Shown in pieces: positions 1 to 6,539 of a stretch of DNA of 64,000 bases. The translations under genes and the position numbers were made by a program. Location: positions 98,236 through 162,235 of the forward strand of contig NZ_LZMD01000070.1 in assembly GCF_001668575.1 (NCBI RefSeq), read 5' to 3'. Source of the stretch: Mycobacterium sp. 1164985.4 (GTDB taxonomy: Bacteria; Actinomycetota; Actinomycetes; Mycobacteriales; Mycobacteriaceae). Each line of letters opens with the position of its first letter. Position 1 is the stretch's first letter. Under the pieces are notes generated by a model that saw only the letters and a program-made list of their open reading frames with translations, was not told where the DNA came from and ran no database searches.

Positions 1-315
1 CCGCTGGTCTGCGTCGTCGGCGTGGATCACCAGTGGGGCCTGGAGGTCGGCGTCTACAAGCGCACCTTCGAACAGCCGTCGCCGCAACCCGGTGTGCACT
101 GGAGCAAGGACGTCCGGCTCGACAAGGTCGCCGAGGGCTTCGGATGCCACGGCGAGTATGTCGAGAAGGACGACGAGATCGGCCCGGCGATCAAGCGGGC
201 GTTCGCCAGCGGCAAGACCGCCGTCGTGCACGTCTGCATCGACCCGAAGGCCAACTCCGAGGAGATGCCGAAATACGACCGATTCCGCACCTGGTATGCG
301 GAAGGCACCCAGTAG
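1..315 (+). CDS. Thiamine diphosphate-dependent enzyme, C-terminal fragment
   Basis: This is the last 104 codons of a gene that starts outside the window; the frame is open from the first base to a TAG at 313-315. The visible part reads like the C-terminal ThDP-binding domain of the acetolactate synthase/decarboxylase superfamily, where a beta strand (PLVCVVGVDHQWG) leads into the closing helix-rich segment, and the chain ends in FRTWYAEGTQ. The Mg/ThDP motif (GDG...NN) would lie upstream, so the substrate cannot be judged. The aldehyde dehydrogenase gene starts 27 bases downstream on the same strand. A decarboxylase/lyase giving an aldehyde that the dehydrogenase oxidises is a reasonable inference, not something the sequence proves. 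Confidence 0.75.
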   Translation, partial: PLVCVVGVDHQWGLEVGVYKRTFEQPSPQPGVHWSKDVRLDKVAEGFGCHGEYVEKDDEIGPAIKRAFASGKTAVVHVCIDPKANSEEMPKYDRFRTWYAEGTQ

Positions 316-342
316 GGCCGCGATCTAGGGAAGAGTAGGGGC

Positions 343-1779
343 ATGCGCGAATATCTCAAGTTCTACATCGACGGCCAGTGGGTCGACCCGATCCGGCCCA
401 ACACCCTCGAGGTCGACAATCCGACCACCGAACAGGTCTCCGGCAAGATCGCGATCGGTTCCTCGGCCGACGTCGACGTGGCGGTGCAGGCCGCCCGCCG
501 GGCCTTCGACACCTGGTCGCAGTCCAGCCGCGACGAGCGTCTCGACCTGCTGCAGGCGATCATGGGCGAGTACCAGAAGCGCGCGGGCGACCTCGCCGAC
601 GCGGTCAATGAGGAGATGGGCGCGCCGGCGTCGCTGGCCTCCGGACCCCAGGTCAACCTCGGGCTCGGGCACCTCGCCACGGCTATCGAGGTGTTGAAGA
701 ACTTCGAGTTCGAGGAGCAGCACGGGGCCACGTTGGTGGTCAAGGAGCCGATTGGGGTGTGTGGGCTGATCACGCCGTGGAACTGGCCGATCAACCAGAT
801 CGCCTGCAAGGTGTTCCCCGCGTTGGCCACGGGTTGCACGATGGTGCTCAAACCGTCGGAGGTCGCACCGTACTCGGGTCAGATCTTCACCGAGATCCTC
901 GATGCGGCAGGCGTTCCCGCCGGGGTGTACAACCTGGTGTTCGGCGACGGACCCGGTGTCGGCGCGGCGTTGTCGTCCCATCCCGACATCGACATGGTGT
1001 CGTTCACCGGGTCGACGCGCGCCGGTGTCGACGTCGCGAAGAACGCCGCGCTGACGGTCAAGCGGGTCACCCAGGAACTCGGCGGCAAGAGCCCGAACAT
1101 CGTGCTCGACGACGACGACTTCGCCAAGAGCGTCACCGCTGGCGTCTCGGTGATGATGATGAACAGCGGCCAGAGCTGCAACGCGCCGTCGCGCATGCTG
1201 GTACCGAACTCACGTATGGACGAAGCGATCACGATCGCCCGCGAGGTGGCGGGCGCGGTCAAGGTCGGCGACCCTGGCGACAAGACCGCGATCGGCCCGG
1301 TCGCGTCCAAGGCGCAGTTCGACAAGATCCAGGGCCTGATCCAGAAGGGCATCGACGAGGGCGCGACCGTCGCCATCGGCGGCACCGGACGACCCGACGG
1401 GTTGAGCAAGGGCTACTACGTCAAGCCGACGGTGTTCGCCAACGTCACCAACGACATGACGATCGCCCGCGAAGAGATCTTCGGCCCGGTGCTGTGCATC
1501 CTCGGCTACGACGACCTCGACCAGGCACTCGAGATCGCCAATGACACGGAATACGGTCTCGCCGGCTATGTTTCGGGAGCCGACCTGGAGAAAGCGCGCG
1601 CGGTCGCGCGCAGGATCCGGGCCGGTTCGGTGGCCATCAACCACGGCTTCGACATGGCCGCACCGTTCGGCGGGTACAAGCGCAGCGGCAACGGTCGCGA
1701 ATGGGGACACTTCGCGTTCGACGAGTTCCTGGAGATCAAGGCCGCGCTGGGCTACGCGCCGGAGGCCGCCGCCGGGTGA
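343..1779 (+). CDS. NAD(P)+-dependent aldehyde dehydrogenase
   Basis: The 478-residue protein is full length for the ALDH superfamily, which oxidises aldehydes to carboxylates with NAD(P)+. The proton-relay/substrate Asn lies in TPWNWPINQ (around residue 147), the general-base Glu in QELGGKSPNIV (around 245), and the catalytic Cys in NSGQSCNAPSR (around 279). The C-terminal EEIFGPVL and FGGYKRSG motifs are also present. ATG at 343 gives the normal ALDH N-terminus. It directly follows the ThDP enzyme and was probably transcribed with it. The physiological aldehyde is unknown. Confidence 0.93.
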   Translation: MREYLKFYIDGQWVDPIRPNTLEVDNPTTEQVSGKIAIGSSADVDVAVQAARRAFDTWSQSSRDERLDLLQAIMGEYQKRAGDLADAVNEEMGAPASLASGPQVNLGLGHLATAIEVLKNFEFEEQHGATLVVKEPIGVCGLITPWNWPINQIACKVFPALATGCTMVLKPSEVAPYSGQIFTEILDAAGVPAGVYNLVFGDGPGVGAALSSHPDIDMVSFTGSTRAGVDVAKNAALTVKRVTQELGGKSPNIVLDDDDFAKSVTAGVSVMMMNSGQSCNAPSRMLVPNSRMDEAITIAREVAGAVKVGDPGDKTAIGPVASKAQFDKIQGLIQKGIDEGATVAIGGTGRPDGLSKGYYVKPTVFANVTNDMTIAREEIFGPVLCILGYDDLDQALEIANDTEYGLAGYVSGADLEKARAVARRIRAGSVAINHGFDMAAPFGGYKRSGNGREWGHFAFDEFLEIKAALGYAPEAAAG

Positions 1780-1782
1780 CCG

Positions 1783-2103
1783 TCACGGCTTGAGCAGCGG
1801 CCGCAGGTCGTCCAGGCGGTCGAACAGGTGCCAGATGTAGGACGATGACCCGTTCTCCCGGTGGGCGTGGAGGTCGGCGAGTTCGGGGTCGTTGCAGTAG
1901 CCGTCGAACGCGTCGCGGGAGTCCCACTCAACGAGGATCAGTACTTTGCGGGGCTCGATGTCGCCGAGGACGGCCTCGCTGAATTGCCCGAGGGCGACGA
2001 CGCGACCGCCGTGCTTGGCGACCTCCGCGGGGGAGCGCCGCGAATAGGCGAGATACTCGTCGCGGTCGGCGACGTCGAAGAGGTTCAGCGCATATATCGT
2101 CAC
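1783..2103 (-). CDS. DUF1330-type small protein
   Basis: This 106-residue protein has the ferredoxin-like dimeric alpha-beta barrel pattern of DUF1330: an N-terminal strand, DRDEYLAYSRR, KHGGRVVALG, and a central RKVLILVEWDS strand. Such proteins are usually dimers with no assigned reaction; some related folds act on small ligands. The only early start is GTG at 2103, which lies 4 bases from the GTG of the divergent amidohydrolase gene, so each gene's leader would run inside the other. It converges with the aldehyde dehydrogenase (3 bases between stops). Function unknown. Confidence 0.75.
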   Translation of the reverse strand: MTIYALNLFDVADRDEYLAYSRRSPAEVAKHGGRVVALGQFSEAVLGDIEPRKVLILVEWDSRDAFDGYCNDPELADLHAHRENGSSSYIWHLFDRLDDLRPLLKP

Positions 2104-2107
2104 CTAG

Positions 2108-3010
2108 GTGACGGTACGCGGCGAGAAGTACGAATACGGCATCGATTTCGCGAGCATCGCAGCGGTCGACATCCACACCCACGTCGAGATCGACGGTCAT
2201 GGCCACAGGGCCTACGTCGACGAGCTCGTCGAGGCGACCTCGAAGTATTTCAAGATGCCGCCCGGCGCGACAGCCGGCGTCGACGCGATCGCCGATCTGT
2301 ATAGGCGGCACAACACCGCTGCCGTGGTGTTCACCATCGACGCGCGGACCGCGATGCGGCACACCCCGAACTCGATCGAGGACCTCGTCGCGGGCGCCGC
2401 GCGCAACAACGACGTGCTGATCCCGTTCGGCAGCGTCGACCCGTGGCACGAGCGTCGTGCCGTGCACCGGGTCCACGAACTCGTCCGCGACTACGGGGTC
2501 AAGGGCTTCAAGTTCCATCCGAGCATGCAGGCGTTCGAACCCAACGATCGTCGCTTCTACCCCATCTACGAGGCGATCACCGAGGCCGGCCTGCCCGCGT
2601 TGTTCCACACAGGTCAGACCGGGATGGGGTCGGGGCTGCCCGGCGGGCACCGCATCAAGCTGCGCTACTCCGATCCGATGCTGCTCGACGACGTCGCCGC
2701 CGACTTCCCGGACCTGACGATCGTGATGGCTCACCCCGCGGTGCCGTGGGTCGACTCGCAGATCGCGATCGCCACCCACAAGGCCAACGTGTACATCGAC
2801 CTGTCCGGCTGGAGCCCGAAGTACTTCCCGCCGCAGCTGGTCCGTGCGATGAGCAGGCAGCTGCGAACGAAGGTCCTGTTCGGGACGGACTTCCCGTACA
2901 TCCAGATCGACCGATGGCGCAGCGACTTCGAGACCCTCGACGTCGACCCGGCGGTGCAATCGTTGATCTACAAGGACAACGCGCTGCGCGTCCTCGGCGT
3001 CACCTCTTGA
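2108..3010 (+). CDS. Amidohydrolase-2 family metal-dependent hydrolase/decarboxylase
   Basis: This 300-residue TIM-barrel protein of the amidohydrolase-related (PF04909) family carries the N-terminal metal motif VDIHTHVEID, GFKFHPSMQAF, a barrel His in LFHTGQTG, MAHPAVPW and the final metal/acid motif FGTDFPY. Members hydrolyse or decarboxylate carboxylated rings (resorcylate, ACMS-like substrates). The pairing with a DUF1330 protein and the upstream ThDP/ALDH genes hints at a degradative pathway. The GTG at 2108 lies only 4 bases from the divergent start; translation could begin there without a Shine-Dalgarno sequence. Substrate unknown. Confidence 0.85.
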   Translation: MTVRGEKYEYGIDFASIAAVDIHTHVEIDGHGHRAYVDELVEATSKYFKMPPGATAGVDAIADLYRRHNTAAVVFTIDARTAMRHTPNSIEDLVAGAARNNDVLIPFGSVDPWHERRAVHRVHELVRDYGVKGFKFHPSMQAFEPNDRRFYPIYEAITEAGLPALFHTGQTGMGSGLPGGHRIKLRYSDPMLLDDVAADFPDLTIVMAHPAVPWVDSQIAIATHKANVYIDLSGWSPKYFPPQLVRAMSRQLRTKVLFGTDFPYIQIDRWRSDFETLDVDPAVQSLIYKDNALRVLGVTS

Positions 3011-3012
3011 CC

Positions 3013-3074
3013 GCGAGCAGACGCAAAACAGTCCCTTTTCGCGGGCGATTTTGGGCAGTTTGACGTCTGCTCGC
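3013..3074. repeat. Imperfect intergenic palindrome (GCGAGCAGACG arms)
   Basis: Eleven-base arms GCGAGCAGACG (3013-3023) and CGTCTGCTCGC (3064-3074) are perfectly inverted. The intervening 40 bases can extend the stem imperfectly (CAAA against TTTG, CCC against GGG). It sits between the stop of the amidohydrolase and the next gene, so it may act as a terminator. Similar GAGCAGACGCAAA-type palindromes are scattered in mycobacterial genomes as I recall. There is no strong T-run. Confidence 0.6.
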
Positions 3075-3149
3075 CAACGACAGCGATGAGTTTTCGAGCC
3101 GACGGCGGTCTGCACCGGTGACTGACCACTCGCCGCGAAGGAGACCGCC

Positions 3150-3923
3150 GTGCCCGTCCGCAATTCCGCCCCTGTGGGCGCCCCGATCTGGATCGACCTG
3201 GCGTCCTCGGACGTCGAACGATCGCAAGCCTTCTACGCAGAGGTGTTCGGCTGGACGTTCGAGTCGGCGGGCCCCGAGTTCGGCGGCTACGTCACCGCGT
3301 CCAAGGACGGCAGGCCGATCGCCGGCGTGATGCCAAACGATCCGCAGTGGAACAGCCCCGACGGCTGGACCACGTACTTCCACACCACCGACGCCAAAGC
3401 CACGCTCGATGCCGCGATCGCCGCGGGAGCGTCCACCTGCGGAGCACCCGTCATGGAGATCCAGGACAAGGGTTGGATGGGAATGCTGTCCGACCCCAGC
3501 GGGGCGTTCGTCGGGCTGTGGCAGACAGGCGGGCACCGCGGATTCGAGATCGTCAACGAGCACGGCGCGCCGGTGTACTTCCAGTGGACCGGCCGCGACT
3601 ACGCCGTGACCCAACGGTTCTATCGCGAGCTGTTCGGGTGGCAGTTCGACACGGTATCCGACACCGACGAATTCCGGTACAGCACAGTGAGCTTCGACGG
3701 CGAGGCGCTACTGGGCCTGATGGACGGCAGCGCGTTCCTGCCCGCGGAACAGCCGTCGAACTGGAATTTCTTCCTCGGCGCCGATGAGGTCGACAAGACC
3801 GTGCAACTGGTACTCGACAACGGTGGCAGCGTTATCCGCGACGCCGAGGACACACCCTACGGGCGTTTGGCCGCGGTGGCTGATTGCACCGGCGCGGCCT
3901 TCAACCTGAGCTCGTTGCAGTGA
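3150..3923 (+). CDS. Two-domain VOC (glyoxalase-fold) protein
   Basis: The 257-residue protein contains two tandem vicinal-oxygen-chelate domains, residues about 8-125 (APIWIDLASSDVERSQAFY) and 135-257 (APVYFQWTGRDYAVTQRFY). This is the same architecture as the mycobacterial Rv0577/CFP32 family. Such pairs form one metal or ligand site between the repeats; the reaction is not established. A clear AGGAG precedes the GTG at 3150, and this choice gives the usual short N-terminus. It stands alone between a palindrome and a convergent SDR gene. Confidence 0.85.
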   Translation: MPVRNSAPVGAPIWIDLASSDVERSQAFYAEVFGWTFESAGPEFGGYVTASKDGRPIAGVMPNDPQWNSPDGWTTYFHTTDAKATLDAAIAAGASTCGAPVMEIQDKGWMGMLSDPSGAFVGLWQTGGHRGFEIVNEHGAPVYFQWTGRDYAVTQRFYRELFGWQFDTVSDTDEFRYSTVSFDGEALLGLMDGSAFLPAEQPSNWNFFLGADEVDKTVQLVLDNGGSVIRDAEDTPYGRLAAVADCTGAAFNLSSLQ

Positions 3924-3930
3924 GCGAGCG

Positions 3931-4509
3931 TCAGGCGGTCATCAAGTAGTCGGTCCTGCCGACGAACACGATGCTCGCCGGGTTCGGCGTGGTGGCCGCT
4001 TCGACGACCGCGTCGGCGAACGTCATGTGGCTCATGTCGCCGGACACCACCGTGAGCTGAACGCCGGCTTGGCGGAACTCCGAACGCCTTGTCAGCAGGG
4101 CGGTCTCGCCGGCCCGCATGCTCGCCGCGACGGCGGTATAGCCCTTGGGCACCGCTTTGTCGGGGAAGAAGTGGGCCTGGTGGCTGGTGACGAACACGAT
4201 CCGACCGCCGACCGGCATCAATGGCAGCGCCGCCAGCGCGAGGCGCCGTTGGGCGTCGCGGTTCAGACGCATCGCGCACTGGGGATCCGCCCCGGTGTCG
4301 AGCGCATCCGAGGAGTTGAGGATCAAGGTGTCCAACCGGCCGAAGCGCGATGCGATGCCGTCGATCACCTCCGCGGATTCGACCTCGTCGGAGACGTCGC
4401 GCGTCACGACGACGTGAGTGTCCACGCTGCCGAGCTGGCGCGCGACCCGTGCGCCGAGGCCCCTCGAGCCGCCGGTGACCAGAACGATGCGTTCGGGATC
4501 GTGATCCAT
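3931..4509 (-). CDS. Short-chain dehydrogenase/reductase, atypical catalytic residues
   Basis: The protein has 192 residues, short for an SDR. The nucleotide-binding TGGSRGLGARVA motif is near residue 13, the ILNSSDA region replaces the usual NNAG, and the active-site Ser is in VFVTSHQAH. The Tyr is in GYTAVAASMRAGE, but the expected Lys (YxxxK) is not there; the +4 position is Ala and a Met sits where a Lys would be in the following SxR helix. The C-terminus lacks the usual substrate loop. It may be a degenerate or non-catalytic member. Start ATG 4509 is preceded by GGAGC. It is divergent from the S4 gene across three ATAAGG repeats. Confidence 0.7.
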   Translation of the reverse strand: MDHDPERIVLVTGGSRGLGARVARQLGSVDTHVVVTRDVSDEVESAEVIDGIASRFGRLDTLILNSSDALDTGADPQCAMRLNRDAQRRLALAALPLMPVGGRIVFVTSHQAHFFPDKAVPKGYTAVAASMRAGETALLTRRSEFRQAGVQLTVVSGDMSHMTFADAVVEAATTPNPASIVFVGRTDYLMTA

Positions 4510-4571
4510 GTCGGGCTCCTTCCGTCGCTGAGCGCCCGCGTGGACTCACCGTACACCTCTTTCTAAGAAAA

Positions 4572-4599
4572 ATAAGGCAGAAATAAGGTCACAATAAGG
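4572..4599. promoter_or_regulatory. Three ATAAGG direct repeats, 11-bp period
   Basis: ATAAGG occurs at 4572-4577, 4583-4588 and 4594-4599, each 11 bases apart, with flanking A and G/C matches. This is an AT-rich island in the divergent region between an SDR (start 4509, minus) and an S4-domain gene (start 4627, plus). One-turn direct repeats on one DNA face are typical of cooperative activators or response regulators. The binding protein is unknown. Confidence 0.5.
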
Positions 4600-4626
4600 T
4601 CGCCGTCGAGGGTTCATGATGGTGAC

Positions 4627-4992
4627 GTGGAGTCGACCCGCATAGACAGGTGGTTGTGGTCGGTCCGGCTGGTCAAGACCAGGCCAGATGCCGCGGAGGC
4701 ATGCCGCGGCGGGCACGTCCGGGTCAACGGTCGACCCGCCAAGCCGGCGACCATGGTGTCGCCCGGCGACGAGGTTCGGGCTCGAATCGGGCAGACGACC
4801 CGCGTCGTCGAGGTGCTGCGCGTGATCCAGAAGCGGGTGGGCGCGGCTGACGCGTCGACGTGTTACCTCGACCGGACGCCGAAGCCACCGGTGACCGAGA
4901 CGGTGCAGTTTGCGGCCCGCGACCGCGGTGCTGGGCGGCCGACCAAGCGGGACCGCCGGATGCTCGACAGGCTGCGCGCGGGCTTGCGATGA
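4627..4992 (+). CDS. RNA-binding S4-domain protein (Hsp15/RqcP-like)
   Basis: This is a 121-residue basic protein. Residues 4-65 form an S4 fold (RIDRWLWSVRLVKTR, GGHVRVNG, PGDEVR), and the tail is Lys/Arg-rich (GRPTKRDRRMLDRLRAG). Hsp15-family proteins bind 50S subunits carrying stalled nascent chains and rescue or help process them. A GTG start at 4627 gives the standard MExTRIDRWLW-type N-terminus. It converges with the cupin gene 3 bases further on. The ATAAGG repeats lie 28-55 bases upstream. Confidence 0.88.
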   Translation: MESTRIDRWLWSVRLVKTRPDAAEACRGGHVRVNGRPAKPATMVSPGDEVRARIGQTTRVVEVLRVIQKRVGAADASTCYLDRTPKPPVTETVQFAARDRGAGRPTKRDRRMLDRLRAGLR

Positions 4993-4995
4993 CGT

Positions 4996-5442
4996 TCAGC
5001 CGGTAGGAGCCGCGAGTTCGAAGTCGGCGAAATCGAAGCCCGGCACCACCACGCAGCTGACGAGGCTCGGCTCGTCGTCGCGGGGGCGGGCGCGCTGCCA
5101 GTGGCCCGGCGGAACGACGAACTGGGGCTGCTCACCGGCGAGGATGTCGGTGCCCAGCAGATGCGCTGCGGCACGGTCCTGTTCGGGTCCGACCTCGAGC
5201 AGCAGTGGGCTGCCCGTGTGGAACAACCACAGTTCCGCGCTGCGTACGGTGTGCCACGCCGACTGCTGACCCGGCATCAACAGAAAGAGGATCGCGGTGC
5301 CCGCACTGCGCGGGCCGGTGTACGCCGGCGGCAGCGCGGACTGCGGCACCGTGAGGTCGCTGCGCCACGTCTCCCTGTACCAGCCGCCCTCCGGATGGGG
5401 CGACAGGTCGAGGCGTTGTGCCCAATCCGGAAGATCGGTCAT
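4996..5442 (-). CDS. Cupin (DUF985) family protein
   Basis: This 148-residue single-domain cupin of the DUF985 type begins LSPHPEGGWYRETWRS, followed by GTAILFLLMPGQQSAWH and the second strand block FVVPPGHWQRARP. Several His/Glu positions (SAWH, AELWLFH) could bind metal or a sugar-like ligand; no reaction is assigned to the family. I chose ATG 5442 with GCAGG 8 bases upstream over the longer GTG at 5472, which adds a non-conserved extension. It is convergent with the S4 gene. Confidence 0.82.
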   Translation of the reverse strand: MTDLPDWAQRLDLSPHPEGGWYRETWRSDLTVPQSALPPAYTGPRSAGTAILFLLMPGQQSAWHTVRSAELWLFHTGSPLLLEVGPEQDRAAAHLLGTDILAGEQPQFVVPPGHWQRARPRDDEPSLVSCVVVPGFDFADFELAAPTG

Positions 5443-5520
5443 TGAAGTACCTGCCTTTTCGGTGTCGGACACTCAAGACTAGAGACCGTTTCGGCGCGAT
5501 CCAGCCGATAGGCTCGTGGC

Positions 5521-5937
5521 ATGTCGCGCGTGCGCCCCGGATGGCTGGTCGCCTTGTGCGGGGCGATCGTGTCCGTGAGCGCATGGCTGCCGTGGTTGAC
5601 TGCCAATGGCGGCCGGGTCAGTGCGATCGGTGGGATCTTCGGTGACCTGCCGGCGCCGAAGCCGGGCTTCGGGGTGGGCCAGCTGATCGTGCTGCTGGCG
5701 TCGTTCTTGATCGTCGCGGGGGCGATGTCGGCCCGCGGCTTCTCGGCTCGCCTCGCATCGACTGCCGCGCTGGCGATTTCGGTTCTGTTGGTGGTGCTGG
5801 CGGTGTGGTATTACCGCCTCTACGTGTACTCGCCCGTGTCCGCGGGTTACGGGCTCTATATCGGCGCTGCCGTGGCTGTGGTCGCGGCCGTCCTGTCCGT
5901 CTGGGCGATGGTGGCCTCGTGGGCGACGGTCGGGTAG
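5521..5937 (+). CDS. Four-helix integral membrane protein
   Basis: The protein has 138 residues and about four predicted transmembrane helices: residues 8-26 (WLVALCGAIVSVSAWLPWL), 50-68, 76-96 and 108-133. The first two are separated by a Gly-rich loop (GGIFGDLPAPKPGFG). No catalytic motif is visible. It resembles the small mycobacterial membrane proteins with an LPWL first helix, whose role is unknown. Its 3' end overlaps the start of the following acetyltransferase gene by 19 bases, so the two are probably cotranscribed. Confidence 0.7.
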   Translation: MSRVRPGWLVALCGAIVSVSAWLPWLTANGGRVSAIGGIFGDLPAPKPGFGVGQLIVLLASFLIVAGAMSARGFSARLASTAALAISVLLVVLAVWYYRLYVYSPVSAGYGLYIGAAVAVVAAVLSVWAMVASWATVG

Positions 5938-6539
5938 ACGGCGGAAGCGGTTTCGTCCAGCCTGTCGGTCTGACCGGCGACCGCTGGGTGACCCTGGAAC
6001 CGCTGCGCCGCGAGCATGTCTCGGAGATCGCGGCGGTCGCCGCCGACGGTGAACTCGGCCGGTTGTGGTTCACCGCAGCGCCCGCACCAGAAGACGTCGA
6101 GCGGTGGGTGGACGCCCGACTGGCGGTGCAGACCCCCGACACCGGGTTGACGTTCGTGGTGCGGCGTCCCGACGGAACACTGGTGGGGTCGTCGAGTTTC
6201 ATGGCCGTCGACGCACCCAACCGGCGGCTCGAGATCGGCAATACGTGGTACGTGGCCTCGGCGCGGCGTAGCGGTGTCAACTCCGAGACCAAGCTGCTGA
6301 TGCTCGGTCACGCGTTCGACGAACTCGGTTGTGTCGCAGTTGAGTTCCGCACCCACTTCTTCAACATGATCAGCCGCGCGGCCATCGAGCGGCTCGGTGC
6401 CAAGCTGGACGGAATCCTGCGCAGCCACCAGGTGCTGCCCGACGGGTCGCGCCGCGACACCGTCGTGTACTCAATCCTCGACGTCGAATGGCCGGCCGTG
6501 CGAAACAACCTGCAGTACCGGTTGAGCCGTCACGCGTGA
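5919..6539 (+). CDS. GNAT-family N-acetyltransferase (RimJ/RimL-like)
   Basis: The 206-residue protein begins in RimJ/RimL style with DRWVTLEPLRREHV and continues with GSSSFMAVDAPNRRLEIGNTWY and LMLGHAFDELG, ending in SRAAIERLGAKLDGILR. Members transfer an acetyl group from acetyl-CoA to protein N-termini or small amines. The first plausible start is GTG 5919, inside the last codons of the preceding membrane gene; longer versions give Arg-rich nonsense from the other frame. It ends overlapping the convergent LuxR gene by 10 bases. Substrate unknown. Confidence 0.85.
   Translation: MGDGRVDGGSGFVQPVGLTGDRWVTLEPLRREHVSEIAAVAADGELGRLWFTAAPAPEDVERWVDARLAVQTPDTGLTFVVRRPDGTLVGSSSFMAVDAPNRRLEIGNTWYVASARRSGVNSETKLLMLGHAFDELGCVAVEFRTHFFNMISRAAIERLGAKLDGILRSHQVLPDGSRRDTVVYSILDVEWPAVRNNLQYRLSRHA

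Noticed and set aside
1928..3163. 411-codon minus frame opposite the amidohydrolase
   Set aside because: Compositional shadow; the plus strand carries the metal-binding motifs.
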